DNA of 64,000 nt from Pseudomonas yangonensis (GTDB lineage: Bacteria > Pseudomonadota > Gammaproteobacteria > Pseudomonadales > Pseudomonadaceae). Shown here one piece after another: positions 29,754 to 39,163 of this stretch. The notes beneath the pieces were generated by a model, which was not told the DNA's origin, searched no databases, and saw nothing but the letters and a program-made list of their open reading frames with translations. The translations under genes were made by a program, and so were the position numbers. Position 1 is the first letter of the stretch. Every line of letters starts with the position of its first letter. The stretch lies in contig NZ_BLJU01000021.1 of assembly GCF_009932725.1 (NCBI RefSeq), forward strand, positions 62,001-126,000, given 5' to 3'.

Positions 29754-30293
29754 TCACACCACTGCCGACTTGGCAGCACGCAACACACGATCGGACAGCT
29801 CGCCGGGGCCCAGCGCCCGGGCCAGAGCCAGACCACCCACCATCAGCGCCAGGTCGGCCAGCGCTGCATTCGCCTCCTCTGGCGCACTGCTCATCTGCGC
29901 CACCATCAATTCAATGTGCTCGGCCAGGGCCTGACGAAAGCCGTCCGGCATACGTGCGATTTCCGCCAGCGAACTGGGTAGCGGGCAACAGGCTTCAGGC
30001 GTGTCGCGGTGCCGACGCGACAGATAGAAGGCTGCCATCAGGGCCCTGCGCTCCACACCGGCGAGTTTCGGATCGACCGCGGCCACCCCCTCGCGCCGCA
30101 CGCTGAGCAACTGGCGAAAGGCCTCGAGCATCAGGGCATCCTTGCTGGGGAAATGGGCGTAGAAACCACCCACCGTCAGCCCTGCAGCGGCCATCACCTC
30201 CGCAACCGCGGGATCGCTGGGGCCACGCTCTGCAAGCACGCGCTGCGCAGCAGCGAGAATGCGTTTACGGGTTTCACTCTTGCCGTCGCTCAT
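29754..30293 (-). CDS. TetR-family transcriptional regulator
   Basis: This 179-aa protein has an N-terminal TetR helix-turn-helix (about 8-55, with VAEVMAAAGLTVGGFYAHFPSK in the recognition region) and a C-terminal ligand domain. It is probably autoregulated and controls the adjacent hydrolase; the 20-bp palindrome at 30321-30340 just upstream is the likely operator. The inducer is unknown. Confidence 0.92.
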   Translation of the reverse strand: MSDGKSETRKRILAAAQRVLAERGPSDPAVAEVMAAAGLTVGGFYAHFPSKDALMLEAFRQLLSVRREGVAAVDPKLAGVERRALMAAFYLSRRHRDTPEACCPLPSSLAEIARMPDGFRQALAEHIELMVAQMSSAPEEANAALADLALMVGGLALARALGPGELSDRVLRAAKSAVV

Positions 30294-30307
30294 GGCTAAC
30301 CCTCTTC

Positions 30308-30340
30308 ATATGATGCTCACAATATTACGACCATCATATT
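30308..30340. promoter_or_regulatory. Candidate TetR operator
   Basis: ATATGATG (30308-30315) and CATCATAT (30332-30339) are inverted 8-bp arms with a 16-bp spacer. Overlapping them, AATATTACGACCATCATATT (30321-30340) is an imperfect 20-bp palindrome. The AT-rich block stands out from its GC-rich surroundings and lies just before the TetR start codon. Confidence 0.6.
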
Positions 30341-30417
30341 AATTTGCAAGTTACTGCAGCGACCGTTGGTCCGCTGGTAATGCGACGGCGCACAGAGCCG
30401 AGACAGACAACGCAGAA

Positions 30418-30452
30418 ACAAAAAGGGGCCGCCTCTGAAGAGGCAGCCCCTG
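30418..30452 (-). terminator. Terminator of the tRNA-Glu/Ala operon
   Basis: On the minus strand, GGGGCTGCCTCT / AGAGGCGGCCCC form a stem with a four-base loop, followed by TTTTTGTTT. It lies just after the last tRNA-Glu gene and before the TetR promoter. Confidence 0.85.
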
Positions 30453-30477
30453 GGTTCCGCAAATGCGGCAAGAAAAT

Positions 30478-30553
30478 TGGCGTCCCCTAGGGGACTCGAA
30501 CCCCTGTTACCGCCGTGAAAGGGCGGTGTCCTAGGCCACTAGACGAAGGGGAC
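30478..30553 (-). tRNA. tRNA-Glu(TTC), copy 3 of 3 in transcript order
   Basis: This 76-nt cloverleaf includes an encoded CCA end. The acceptor stem is GTCCCCT/AGGGGAC, the anticodon loop reads CTTTCAC with anticodon TTC, and the T-loop is GTTCGAGTC. It is identical in sequence to the copies at 30725 and 30974. Confidence 0.97.
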
Positions 30554-30601
30554 GAAACCTTCGAACGACAAGGCCAGCACTAGGCTGGCCTTGAGTGTGA
30601 T

Positions 30602-30677
<76 letters not shown>

Positions 30678-30724
30678 GAAACCTTGCGGTCGGCTCGCAG
30701 CGCTTGCGCGTTGCGACTGGAAAG

Positions 30725-30800
30725 TGGCGTCCCCTAGGGGACTCGAACCCCTGTTACCGCCGTGAAAGGGCGGTGTCCTAGGCCACTAGACGAAGGGGAC
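30725..30800 (-). tRNA. tRNA-Glu(TTC), copy 2
   Basis: The same 76-nt sequence as the copies at 30478 and 30974, with anticodon TTC and encoded CCA. Confidence 0.97.
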
Positions 30801-30848
30801 AGAACCTTCGAAGAACAAGGCCAGCTTCGCGCTGGCCTTGTCAGTGTT

Positions 30849-30924
<76 letters not shown>

Positions 30925-30973
30925 GAAACCTTTCGGTCTGGCTGCAACGCCTGCGCGCTGCGGCTGGAATAAG

Positions 30974-31049
30974 TGGCGTCCCCTAGGGGACTCGAACCCC
31001 TGTTACCGCCGTGAAAGGGCGGTGTCCTAGGCCACTAGACGAAGGGGAC
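30974..31049 (-). tRNA. tRNA-Glu(TTC), copy 1
   Basis: A 76-nt tRNA-Glu with anticodon TTC and encoded CCA, second gene of the six-tRNA transcript. Confidence 0.97.
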
Positions 31050-31109
31050 GCAAAACCCCTGATCGCGAATCGGTCATACCGATTCTGGCACTCCCGAAGG
31101 AGTCGAGAT

Positions 31110-31185
<76 letters not shown>

Positions 31186-31203
31186 ATCTCGAGGACGGGG
31201 CGC

Positions 31204-31232
31204 ATGTTAAGAGCGCCCTGAGTGGCTGTCAA
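31204..31232 (-). promoter_or_regulatory. Sigma-70 promoter of the tRNA operon
   Basis: On the minus strand, TTGACA (31232-31227), a 17-bp spacer and TAACAT (31209-31204) form a near-consensus promoter. The bases after the -10 (GCGCCCCGTCC) are GC-rich, the discriminator type typical of stringently controlled stable-RNA genes. Confidence 0.85.
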
Positions 31233-31312
31233 CAACATTTTTCCTGCCAGCCAAAAGTTTTTGCCACTAGAACAATTACTTAGAGCCTCTACTCGTGGAG
31301 AGTCAGCCGTAA

Positions 31313-31373
31313 CCGTGGGAGGCGCTTCAGCGGCGACAAAATCCAATCATCGCGGCTAAAGCCCCTCCCACGG
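31313..31373. repeat. REP pair, GTGGGAGGCGCTTCAGCGGCGA type
   Basis: Two inverted arms (about 31313-31336 and 31349-31373) lie in the spacer between gltX and the tRNA promoter. Related arms occur at 36805-36885, 52769-52900 and 56997-57019. It probably ends gltX transcription or stabilises its 3' end (inference). Confidence 0.75.
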
Positions 31374-31387
31374 CTGCGCGCCTCAAC

Positions 31388-32869
31388 TTAGCCGATGCTC
31401 GCAAGCAGCTTCTCCCACTCCTTGGCTTCCTTCTTCGAGGTGCCGCCGAGCAGCTCCAGCGCCTGGCGCAGGCGAAAACGGGTCAGGTCCGGGCCGAGGA
31501 TTTCCATGGCGTCGAGCACGGAAACCGAGCTGGCCTGCCCGGTGATGGCAGCGAACATCAGCGGCATGGCGTCGCGCAGCTTCAGTTCCAGATGCTCGAC
31601 CACGGCCTGGATGCAGCCGGTGATGCGTTCCTTTTCCCACTGACGCAGCGCTTCGAGCTTCCACAGGATCAACTGCATCAGCTGGCGTACCTGGTCAGGC
31701 GAGAGCTTCTTGTGCTCGAACACCTTGGCGTCCAGGTTCAGCGCGCCGGAGAAGAAGAAGCCAGCCAGCGGAGCGATCTGGCTGAAGGTTTCCACCCTGC
31801 CCTGCACGTGCGGCGCGATCTTCATCAGGTACTCGGGGTTGAGCGCCCATTTCTGCACTTCGGCGGCAAAGGTTTCCACCGGCAGCTCGCGCAGCCATTG
31901 GCCGTTCAGCCAGGAGAGTTTTTCCAGATCGAAGATCGGCCCGCCAAGCGATACGCGGTTGATGTCGAAGTGTTCGATCATCTCGTTCAGCGAGAACTTC
32001 TCGCGCTCGTCCGGCATCGACCAGCCCATGCGCCCCAGGTAGTTGAGCATGGCCTGCGGCAGGTAGCCCATGCGCTCGTAGAAGGTGATGCTGGTGGGGT
32101 TCTTGCGCTTGGACAGCTTGCTCTTGTCCGGGTTACGCAGCAGCGGCATGTAGCACAGCGTCGGCTGCTCCCAGCCGAAGTACTCGTAAAGCTTGATCAG
32201 CTTGGGCGCAGACGGCAGCCATTCCTCGCCACGCAACACATGGGTGATGCCCATCAGGTGGTCGTCGACCACGTTGGCCAGGAAGTAGGTGGGCAGGCCG
32301 TCGGCCTTCATCAGCACCTGCATGTCCATGCGATCCCAGGGGATCTCGACATCGCCACGCAGCATGTCCGGCACCACGCAGACGCCTTCGCTCGGCACCT
32401 TCATGCGTACCACGTGCGATTCACCCGCGGCGATGCGGCGCTGCGCCTCGGCCGGGTCCAGGTGCATGCAGTGACCGTCGTAGCGCGGGGTTTCCTTGTT
32501 GGCCATCTGCTGCGCGCGCACTTCATCGAGGCGCTCGGCGGAACAGAAGCACGGGAAGGCATGACCCTTGGCGACCAGTTCGTCCGAATACTTCTTGTAG
32601 ATCTCGCCCCGCTCGCTCTGCCGGTACGGGCCATGCGGGCCGCCTACGTCCGGGCCCTCGTCCCACTCGATACCCAGCCAGCGCAGGGCGTCGAAGATCT
32701 GCTGTTCGGACTCGCGGGTCGAACGCAGCTGGTCGGTGTCTTCGATACGCAGGATGAACTGACCGCCGTGCTGGCGAGCGAAGCACAGGTTGAACAGTGC
32801 GATGTAGGCGGTGCCGACATGGGGATCGCCGGTCGGCGATGGCGCGATACGGGTACGGACGGTGGTCAT
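31388..32869 (-). CDS. gltX: Glutamyl-tRNA synthetase
   Basis: This 493-aa class I synthetase charges tRNA-Glu, which is also encoded three times directly downstream. The HIGH-like motif is PSPTGDPHVGTAY (11-23) and the KMSKS-like loop is KLSKRKN near residue 255. The C-terminal anticodon-binding helices are complete, and length is normal. The start ATG at 32869 is the first codon of the family N-terminus MTTVRTRIAPSPTG. Confidence 0.97.
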   Translation of the reverse strand: MTTVRTRIAPSPTGDPHVGTAYIALFNLCFARQHGGQFILRIEDTDQLRSTRESEQQIFDALRWLGIEWDEGPDVGGPHGPYRQSERGEIYKKYSDELVAKGHAFPCFCSAERLDEVRAQQMANKETPRYDGHCMHLDPAEAQRRIAAGESHVVRMKVPSEGVCVVPDMLRGDVEIPWDRMDMQVLMKADGLPTYFLANVVDDHLMGITHVLRGEEWLPSAPKLIKLYEYFGWEQPTLCYMPLLRNPDKSKLSKRKNPTSITFYERMGYLPQAMLNYLGRMGWSMPDEREKFSLNEMIEHFDINRVSLGGPIFDLEKLSWLNGQWLRELPVETFAAEVQKWALNPEYLMKIAPHVQGRVETFSQIAPLAGFFFSGALNLDAKVFEHKKLSPDQVRQLMQLILWKLEALRQWEKERITGCIQAVVEHLELKLRDAMPLMFAAITGQASSVSVLDAMEILGPDLTRFRLRQALELLGGTSKKEAKEWEKLLASIG

Positions 32870-32903
32870 GAATGCTCTCGGAAGGAAGACACGAGGTGTT
32901 GAA

Positions 32904-33824
32904 TCAAGCAGACGATGTTAGCAGGCCGACGGCCCCGGGCTCCAGCAGCCCACCACGGGTGATCGGCAAGCTGGCGATGAGGAAGTCGAGGAAGGTCTTG
33001 ACCTTCATCGCCTGGAAGCGCCGCGACGGATAGATGGCATAGACCTCGCCTACCGGCAGACGCGCTTCGGGCAGCAGCTCGATCAGGCGCCCGCTGCGCA
33101 CCGCCTCCTCGCTGATCATCACCGGCAACCCCGAAATCCCGGCGCCCGCCAGGGTCGCCTCGCGGGCGAAAGTGATGTTGTTGCAGGTCATCACCCGCTG
33201 ACACGGCAGGTTTTCATCCAGCAGCGGCCAATAACGCGGCGCATCGTGCTGCAACAGAATCGCCCGATGCCCCTCCAGCTCGGCGACGCTGCGCGGCGTA
33301 CCGTGCGCGGCCAGGTAGGCCGGGCTCGCGCACAGGCGCCGGCCGCTCTCGAACAGCTTGCGTGCGATCAGTGTCGAGTCCTGCGGCTGGCCGACCTGAA
33401 TGGCGATATCCACGCCCTCCTCCAACGGATCGACCAAGCGCGAGGTCAGCTCCACTTCGGCATTGATCTGGGGGTATTGGCGCATGAACTCGCCCAGCAC
33501 ACGCCCGAGAAACAGCTGGCCGAACTCGATCGGCGAGGTTATGCGCAGCAACCCCGACGGCTCGCGCTGCAGCTGCATCACCGCCTGCTCGGCCTCGGCG
33601 AAGTCGAGCATGATCTGCCGGCAACGCTCGTAATAGGCCTGCCCCACCTCGGTCAGACGCAACTTGCGCGTGGTGCGATTGAGCAGACGGACACCGAGAC
33701 GCTCCTCGAGCAAGGCGATACGCCGGCTGACCGTGGACTTCTGCATCCCCAGGCTGGTCGCCGCCTGGGTGAAGCTGTGGCATTCCACCACGCGGGTAAA
33801 GATCAGTGCGTCATCCAGCCCCAT
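32904..33824 (-). CDS. LysR-family regulator divergent from an efflux pair
   Basis: This 306-aa protein has an N-terminal helix-turn-helix (1-60, FTQAATSLGMQKSTVSRRI) and a LysR substrate domain of the CrgA/AaeR-like type (PSGLLRITSPIEFGQLFL). It is divergent from the EmrA/EmrB-like genes, with a 107-bp spacer, so it most likely controls that pump (inference from arrangement). The inducer is unknown. Confidence 0.92.
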   Translation of the reverse strand: MGLDDALIFTRVVECHSFTQAATSLGMQKSTVSRRIALLEERLGVRLLNRTTRKLRLTEVGQAYYERCRQIMLDFAEAEQAVMQLQREPSGLLRITSPIEFGQLFLGRVLGEFMRQYPQINAEVELTSRLVDPLEEGVDIAIQVGQPQDSTLIARKLFESGRRLCASPAYLAAHGTPRSVAELEGHRAILLQHDAPRYWPLLDENLPCQRVMTCNNITFAREATLAGAGISGLPVMISEEAVRSGRLIELLPEARLPVGEVYAIYPSRRFQAMKVKTFLDFLIASLPITRGGLLEPGAVGLLTSSA

Positions 33825-33931
33825 GATTGTTCCTCATACGCAACAAAGCATGCCAGGCCCGCAGTCTACTGGCACAAAGGGAACACTGTTAAATTTACTT
33901 ACATTTCTTTGTCGCGTCCTGAGCCTCAAGC

Positions 33932-34981
33932 ATGCCCGCCAAACTGCAACGCCGCCTTCTCGTTTTCGCAATCCTTCTGGCCCTTATCGTCGGCGCCCTG
34001 CTCGCTCAATGGCTGCTGGTTGGCCGCTATCACGAGAGCACCGACAACGCCTACGTACAGGGCGAGATCACCCGCGTCTCCAGCCAGTTGAATGCGCGCA
34101 TCGAAAAGGTGCTGGTGCGCGATAATCAGCACGTGGAAGCCGGTCAGTTGCTGGTCGAGCTGGAAGACGCGGATTTCCGTCTGGCGCGCCAGCGCGCCCT
34201 TGCCGCTCTGGAAACCCACCAGGCCGAGCGCGCCCAGGCGCAGAGCAAGCTCGACCAGCAGGCCAGCCTGATTGCCGCCAGCCAGGCCGACGTCGCCGCC
34301 AGTCAGGCCACGCTGGAACGCGCCAAGCTCGATCTTGGCCGTGCCCAGACCCTGCGCAAGCCGGGTTATGTCTCCGAAGAACGCGTTACCACCCTGGCCG
34401 CCGACAACCGCGTGGCCCGCTCGCAAGTGGCCAAGGCCCGGGCCGACCTGCAGGCGCAGCGTCAACAGGTCGCCAGCCTGGAAGCCGAGCTCAAACGCCT
34501 GGACGCGCTCATTCTCTCCGCCCAAGCCGACCTGGAGCAGGCCGATCTCAATCTTTCCCGCACGCAGATCCACGCGCCTATCAGCGGCATGGTCGGCCAG
34601 CGCTCGGCCCGTGAAGGCCAGGTGGTGCAAAGTGGCGCCTACCTGCTGTCGCTGGTGCCGGACCAGGACATCTGGATCCAGGCCAACTTCAAGGAAACCC
34701 AGATCGGCCGCATGCGCCCCGGGCAGACGGCCGAACTGCTGTTCGACACTTATCCCGACACGCCCATCGAAGGCCGCATCGACAGCCTGTTCGCCGCCTC
34801 CGGCGCGCAGTTCAGCCTGCTGCCGCCGGACAACGCTACCGGCAACTTCACCAAGGTGGTGCAGCGCATCCCGGTCAAACTGACCTTCGCCGCAGACAAC
34901 CCGCTGCGCGGGCTGATCCGCCCCGGCATGTCGGTGGAGGTGACCGTGGATCTGCGTAGCGACGACAGCCATGGCGGGTGA
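33932..34981 (+). CDS. EmrA/HlyD-type membrane fusion protein
   Basis: This 349-aa periplasmic adaptor has one N-terminal membrane helix (about 9-31), a beta-barrel/lipoyl half (VQGEITRVSSQLNARIEKVLV), a long alpha-helical hairpin (about 85-195) and the second lipoyl half (IHAPISGMVGQRSAREGQVV). It joins an inner-membrane MFS pump to an outer-membrane channel. The next gene, an EmrB-like pump, overlaps its end by 11 bp, so they are made together. The Shine-Dalgarno is weak (GAGCC). Confidence 0.92.
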   Translation: MPAKLQRRLLVFAILLALIVGALLAQWLLVGRYHESTDNAYVQGEITRVSSQLNARIEKVLVRDNQHVEAGQLLVELEDADFRLARQRALAALETHQAERAQAQSKLDQQASLIAASQADVAASQATLERAKLDLGRAQTLRKPGYVSEERVTTLAADNRVARSQVAKARADLQAQRQQVASLEAELKRLDALILSAQADLEQADLNLSRTQIHAPISGMVGQRSAREGQVVQSGAYLLSLVPDQDIWIQANFKETQIGRMRPGQTAELLFDTYPDTPIEGRIDSLFAASGAQFSLLPPDNATGNFTKVVQRIPVKLTFAADNPLRGLIRPGMSVEVTVDLRSDDSHGG

Positions 34982-36524
34982 TGCGCTGATCCGCCCCACG
35001 GCGGAGCCCAGCCGGCGCGACTGGATCGCGGTGATGAGCACCATGCTCGGTGCCTTCATGGCGGTACTGGATATCCAGATCACCAACTCGTCGCTCAAGG
35101 ACATCCAGGGCGCGCTGTCCGCTACGCTGGAGGAAGGTTCGTGGATCTCCACCTCCTACCTGGTGGCCGAGATCATCATGATCCCGCTGACCGCCTGGCT
35201 GGTGCAGTTGCTCTCGGCGCGACGCTTGGCAGTGTGGGTGTCGGTAGGCTTTCTGATTGCCTCGCTGCTGTGCTCGATGGCCTGGAGCCTGGAGAGCATG
35301 ATCGTCTTCCGCGCCCTGCAGGGCTTCACCGGTGGCGCGCTGATCCCCCTGGCGTTCACCATGACGCTGATCAAGCTGCCCGAGCATCATCGCGCCAAGG
35401 GCATGGCTTTGTTCGCCATCACCGCCACCTTCGCCCCCTCCATCGGCCCCACACTCGGCGGCTGGCTGACCGAGAACTGGGGCTGGGAATACATCTTCTA
35501 CATCAACGTGCCGCCCGGCCTGATCATGATCGCCGGCCTGCTCTACGGCCTGGAGAAGAAGGCGCCGCACTGGGAGCTGCTGAAGACCACCGACTACGCC
35601 GGCATCGTCACCCTGGGCATGGGCCTGGGCTGCCTGCAGGTATTTCTCGAAGAAGGCCACCGCAAGGACTGGCTGGAATCTCAGCTGATCGTCGGCCTGG
35701 GCAGCGTGGCACTGGTCAGCCTGATCCTGTTTGTCATCCTGCAGCTGTCACGCCCCAACCCACTGATCAACCTTGGCGTCCTGCGCGAGCGCAACTTCGG
35801 CCTGGCCAGCATTTCCAGCCTGGGGCTCGGTGTGGGGCTGTATGGCTCGATCTACGTGCTGCCGCTGTATCTCGCGCAGATCCAGGGTTACAACGCCATG
35901 CAGATCGGCGAAGTGATCATGTGGATGGGCGTGCCGCAGCTGTTTTTGATCCCGCTGGTGCCCAAGCTGATGAAGGTCATCTCGCCGAAATGGTTGTGCG
36001 CACTGGGCTTCGCCCTGTTCGGTGCGGCGAGCTTCTTTTCCGGTGTGCTCAACCCTGACTTCGCGGGGGAACAGTTCCATCACATCCAGATCATTCGCGC
36101 GCTTGGCCAACCCCTGATCATGGTCACCGTTTCGTTGATCGCCACCGCTTACATCATGCCGCAGGATGCCGGCTCCGCGTCCAGTCTGTTCAACATCCTG
36201 CGCAACCTCGGCGGCGCCATCGGCATCGCCTTGCTGGCCACGCTGCTCGATGCCCGCGCCAAGGTCTATTTCGACTATCTGCGCGAGTCCATCGTGCCAA
36301 CCAACCCACAGGTGGAGGAACGCCTGCACCTGCTGACGCAGACATTGGGCAGCGAGCAGGCGGCCTTGGCCAGGCTCAGCCAGATCGTCCATGAGCAGGC
36401 AACCATCATGGCCTACAACGATGCCTTCCATTTCATCGGCATCGCCCTGGGTGTGAGCATGCTGGCGATCCTGCTGACGCGGAAGCTGCCACAGAACATG
36501 GCAGGCGGCGGCGCAGGGCATTAA
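34971..36524 (+). CDS. EmrB-type DHA2 multidrug efflux transporter
   Basis: This 517-aa MFS protein has 14 predicted helices. The DHA2 motif in helix 1 is present (FMAVLDIQITNSSL, Asp34), and motif C occurs in TFAPSIGPTLGGWL. It overlaps the adaptor gene by 11 bp and is under the likely control of the divergent LysR. It pumps an unknown drug or metabolite. It is followed directly by a REP array. Confidence 0.93.
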   Translation: MAGDALIRPTAEPSRRDWIAVMSTMLGAFMAVLDIQITNSSLKDIQGALSATLEEGSWISTSYLVAEIIMIPLTAWLVQLLSARRLAVWVSVGFLIASLLCSMAWSLESMIVFRALQGFTGGALIPLAFTMTLIKLPEHHRAKGMALFAITATFAPSIGPTLGGWLTENWGWEYIFYINVPPGLIMIAGLLYGLEKKAPHWELLKTTDYAGIVTLGMGLGCLQVFLEEGHRKDWLESQLIVGLGSVALVSLILFVILQLSRPNPLINLGVLRERNFGLASISSLGLGVGLYGSIYVLPLYLAQIQGYNAMQIGEVIMWMGVPQLFLIPLVPKLMKVISPKWLCALGFALFGAASFFSGVLNPDFAGEQFHHIQIIRALGQPLIMVTVSLIATAYIMPQDAGSASSLFNILRNLGGAIGIALLATLLDARAKVYFDYLRESIVPTNPQVEERLHLLTQTLGSEQAALARLSQIVHEQATIMAYNDAFHFIGIALGVSMLAILLTRKLPQNMAGGGAGH

Positions 36525-36532
36525 CGTCAATA

Positions 36533-36780
36533 GCAAAAGCTTCGCCCCGAGGCGGGGCTCCTACACAAATACCGCAGGCACCGCCCCCCGGCTGTAGGAG
36601 CGGCGCCCCGCCGCGAATCGCCCGACAAAACACCGCAAAAGCAAAAGCTTCGCCCCGAGGCGGGGCTCCTACGCAAACTCCGCAGGCACCGCCCCCGCTG
36701 TAGGAGCGGCGCCCCGCCGCGAATCGCCCGACAAAACACCGCAAAAGCAAAAGCTTCGCCCCGAGTCTGGGCTCCTACAC
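36533..36780. repeat. Tandem REP array, three ~107-bp units
   Basis: Units begin at 36533, 36641 and 36747 (periods 108 and 106). Each has GCAAAAGCTTCGCCCCGAGG, then GGGGCTCCTAC, GCAGGCACCGCC and the inverted arm GTAGGAGCGGCGCCCCGCCGC. The third unit has GAGTCTGGGC instead of GAGGCGGGGC, and its second arm is replaced by a different REP type. The 378-bp spacer between the MFS gene and uvrB holds nothing else that I can see. Confidence 0.88.
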
Positions 36781-36804
36781 AGACGCCGCAGGCACCGCCA
36801 GATC

Positions 36805-36885
36805 TGTGGGAGGGGCTTCAGCCGCGACCGCCGCCGCTACGGCTGCATGGAGGCAGGAGGCCAGAGTCGAAAGCGCCTCCCACGA
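36805..36885. repeat. REP pair, GTGGGAGGGGCTTCAGCCGCGA type, joined to the array
   Basis: An arm at 36805-36827 and a degenerate inverted arm at about 36870-36885 (AAGCGCCTCCCAC) form a second REP type that takes over where the third tandem unit breaks off. It lies before the uvrB stop at 36903. Confidence 0.7.
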
Positions 36886-36902
36886 CATCACGCACTGAAG
36901 CC

Positions 36903-38918
36903 TCACACCTGCAACAACCGATCCCTGAGCTTCTGAATCTCGTCACGCAACTGCGCCGCGGCCTCGAACTCCAGGTCGCGCGCAAGGGCATACATCTTCT
37001 CTTCCAACTGACGAATGCGTTTGGTGATTTCGCTCGGCGAGCGCAGTTCGTTCTCGTAACGGGCGCTCTCCTCCGCCGCCTTGGCCATACCCTTGCGCTT
37101 GTTGCTGCGCGCGCCCGGCACCACGGCGCCTTCGAGGATGTCCTTGATGTCCTTCTGTACGCCCTTGGGTACGATGCCGTTGGCCTCGTTGAAGGCAATC
37201 TGCTTCTCGCGTCGACGCTCGGTCTCGCCAATGGCGCGCTGCATCGAGCCGGTCATGTTGTCGGCGTAAAGAATCGCGCGGCCGTTAAGGTTACGCGCCG
37301 CGCGGCCGATGGTCTGGATCAGCGAACGCTCGCTGCGCAGAAAGCCCTCCTTGTCCGCATCGAGTATCGCCACCAGCGACACCTCGGGCATATCCAGGCC
37401 CTCGCGCAACAGGTTGATGCCCACCAGTACATCGAAGGTGCCCAGGCGCAGATCGCGGATGATCTCCACCCGTTCCACGGTATCGATATCCGAGTGCAGG
37501 TAGCGCACCTTGACGTCGTGATCGCCGAGATAATCGGTCAGGTCCTCGGCCATGCGCTTGGTCAGCGTAGTGACCAGCACACGCTCGCCCGCCGCGACAC
37601 ACAAACGAATCTCCGACAACAGATCGTCGACCTGGGTGCGCGCCGGGCGCACCTCCACTTCAGGGTCGACCAGGCCTGTAGGCCGCACCACCTGCTCGAT
37701 CACCCGCCCGGCATGCTCGGCCTCGTAAGGTCCCGGCGTGGCGGATACGAAGATGGTCTGCGGGCAGGCCGATTCCCACTCCTCGAAACGCATCGGCCGG
37801 TTATCCAGTGCCGACGGCAGGCGAAAGCCATATTCGACCAGCGTCTCCTTGCGCGAGCGGTCGCCCTTGTACATCGCGCCGACCTGCGGCACCGAGACGT
37901 GGGACTCGTCGATCACCAGCAGCGCCTCGTCCGGCAGGTAGTCGTACAGCGTCGGTGGCGGTGCGCCCGCCGGACGGCCGGACAGGTAACGTGAGTAGTT
38001 CTCGATGCCGTTGCAGTAGCCCAGCTCGAGGATCATCTCCAGATCGAAGCGCGTGCGCTGCTCCAGGCGCTGCGCCTCCACCAGCTTGTTGGCACCACGC
38101 AAGTATTCCAGACGCTGCTGTAGCTCGGCCTTGATGTGCTCCACCGCCTCGAGCAGGGTTTCGCGTGGAGTGACATAGTGACTCTTGGGATAGAAGGTGA
38201 AACGCGGCAGCTTCTGGATCACCTCGCCGGTCAGCGGATCGAAAGCGCTGATGCTTTCCACCTCATCATCGAACAGCTCGACACGAATGGCTTCGAGGTC
38301 GGATTCGGCCGGGAAGATGTCGATCACATCGCCGCGCACGCGGAAAGTGGCACGAGCGAAATCCATGTCGTTGCGCGTGTACTGCAGCTCGGCAAGCCGG
38401 CGCAGCAGCGCGCGCTGATCCATCTTGTCGCCACGGTCGAGGTGCAGCACCATTTTCAGGTACTCCTCGGGGCTACCCAGGCCGTAGATCGACGACACGG
38501 TGCAGACCACGATGACGTCCTTGCGCTCGATCAGCGCCTTGGTCGCCGACAGGCGCATCTGCTCGATATGGTCGTTGATCGAGGCGTCCTTCTCGATGAA
38601 GGTGTCCGACGACGGCACGTAGGCTTCCGGCTGGTAGTAGTCGTAATAGGAAACGAAATACTCCACCGCGTTGTTCGGAAAGAACGCCTTGAACTCGCCA
38701 TACAGCTGCGCGGCCAGGGTCTTGTTCGGCGCCAGCACCAAAGTCGGGCGCTGCACCTTGGCAATCACGTTGGCCACGGAAAAGGTCTTGCCCGAGCCGG
38801 TCACGCCCAGCAAGGTCTGGTGCGAAAGCCCGGCCTCCAGCCCCTCGACCATCTGCCGGATTGCCTCGGGCTGATCGCCGGCAGGTTTGAAGCGGGTCAC
38901 CAACTGAAACTCGGACAT
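36903..38918 (-). CDS. uvrB: UvrABC excinuclease subunit B
   Basis: This 671-aa DNA repair helicase-like subunit is loaded by UvrA at lesions and recruits UvrC. Walker A is GVTGSGKTF near 39-47, the beta-hairpin region YYDYYQPEAYVPSSDTF (near 96) is intact, the DEAD-like box is VIDESH, and a C-terminal UVR motif (about 630-665) binds UvrC. The ATG at 38918 gives the family N-terminus MSEFQLVTRFKPAGDQP; the longer frame upstream is not UvrB. I did not find a convincing LexA box upstream. Confidence 0.97.
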   Translation of the reverse strand: MSEFQLVTRFKPAGDQPEAIRQMVEGLEAGLSHQTLLGVTGSGKTFSVANVIAKVQRPTLVLAPNKTLAAQLYGEFKAFFPNNAVEYFVSYYDYYQPEAYVPSSDTFIEKDASINDHIEQMRLSATKALIERKDVIVVCTVSSIYGLGSPEEYLKMVLHLDRGDKMDQRALLRRLAELQYTRNDMDFARATFRVRGDVIDIFPAESDLEAIRVELFDDEVESISAFDPLTGEVIQKLPRFTFYPKSHYVTPRETLLEAVEHIKAELQQRLEYLRGANKLVEAQRLEQRTRFDLEMILELGYCNGIENYSRYLSGRPAGAPPPTLYDYLPDEALLVIDESHVSVPQVGAMYKGDRSRKETLVEYGFRLPSALDNRPMRFEEWESACPQTIFVSATPGPYEAEHAGRVIEQVVRPTGLVDPEVEVRPARTQVDDLLSEIRLCVAAGERVLVTTLTKRMAEDLTDYLGDHDVKVRYLHSDIDTVERVEIIRDLRLGTFDVLVGINLLREGLDMPEVSLVAILDADKEGFLRSERSLIQTIGRAARNLNGRAILYADNMTGSMQRAIGETERRREKQIAFNEANGIVPKGVQKDIKDILEGAVVPGARSNKRKGMAKAAEESARYENELRSPSEITKRIRQLEEKMYALARDLEFEAAAQLRDEIQKLRDRLLQV

Positions 38919-39163
38919 GCAGTACCTCGACGAATGACTGTGACGCTTCTTTTCGGACTGCGTCAAAAGCCATGAATTGCGGGGCGATTGGCCGATAGGT
39001 CCAAGTAGAGTCGAATTACCTGGCAAAAGGCCTTAATTCAGGGCTTTGCGCTGTCGCCCCCTGGATTCAGGGTCGTTATACTAACGCCCCGTTTACGCGC
39101 CCCCTAGCGCTTTTGTCGGGGACGCCTGGCCTCCCACCCCTCACTCGAGTTGCCGCACCCATC

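Noticed and set aside
30571..30592. Hairpin between tRNA genes as a terminator
   Set aside because: It has no T-run and recurs in similar form in another spacer, so it is more likely a processing feature of the precursor.
36533..36780. Possible CRISPR array
   Set aside because: The period is about 107 bp, units are palindromic and the 'spacers' are also repeated, so it is a REP array; no cas genes are present.
38919..39163. LexA (SOS) box before uvrB
   Set aside because: I looked for CTGT-N8-ACAG-like sequences in the spacer and found no convincing match.
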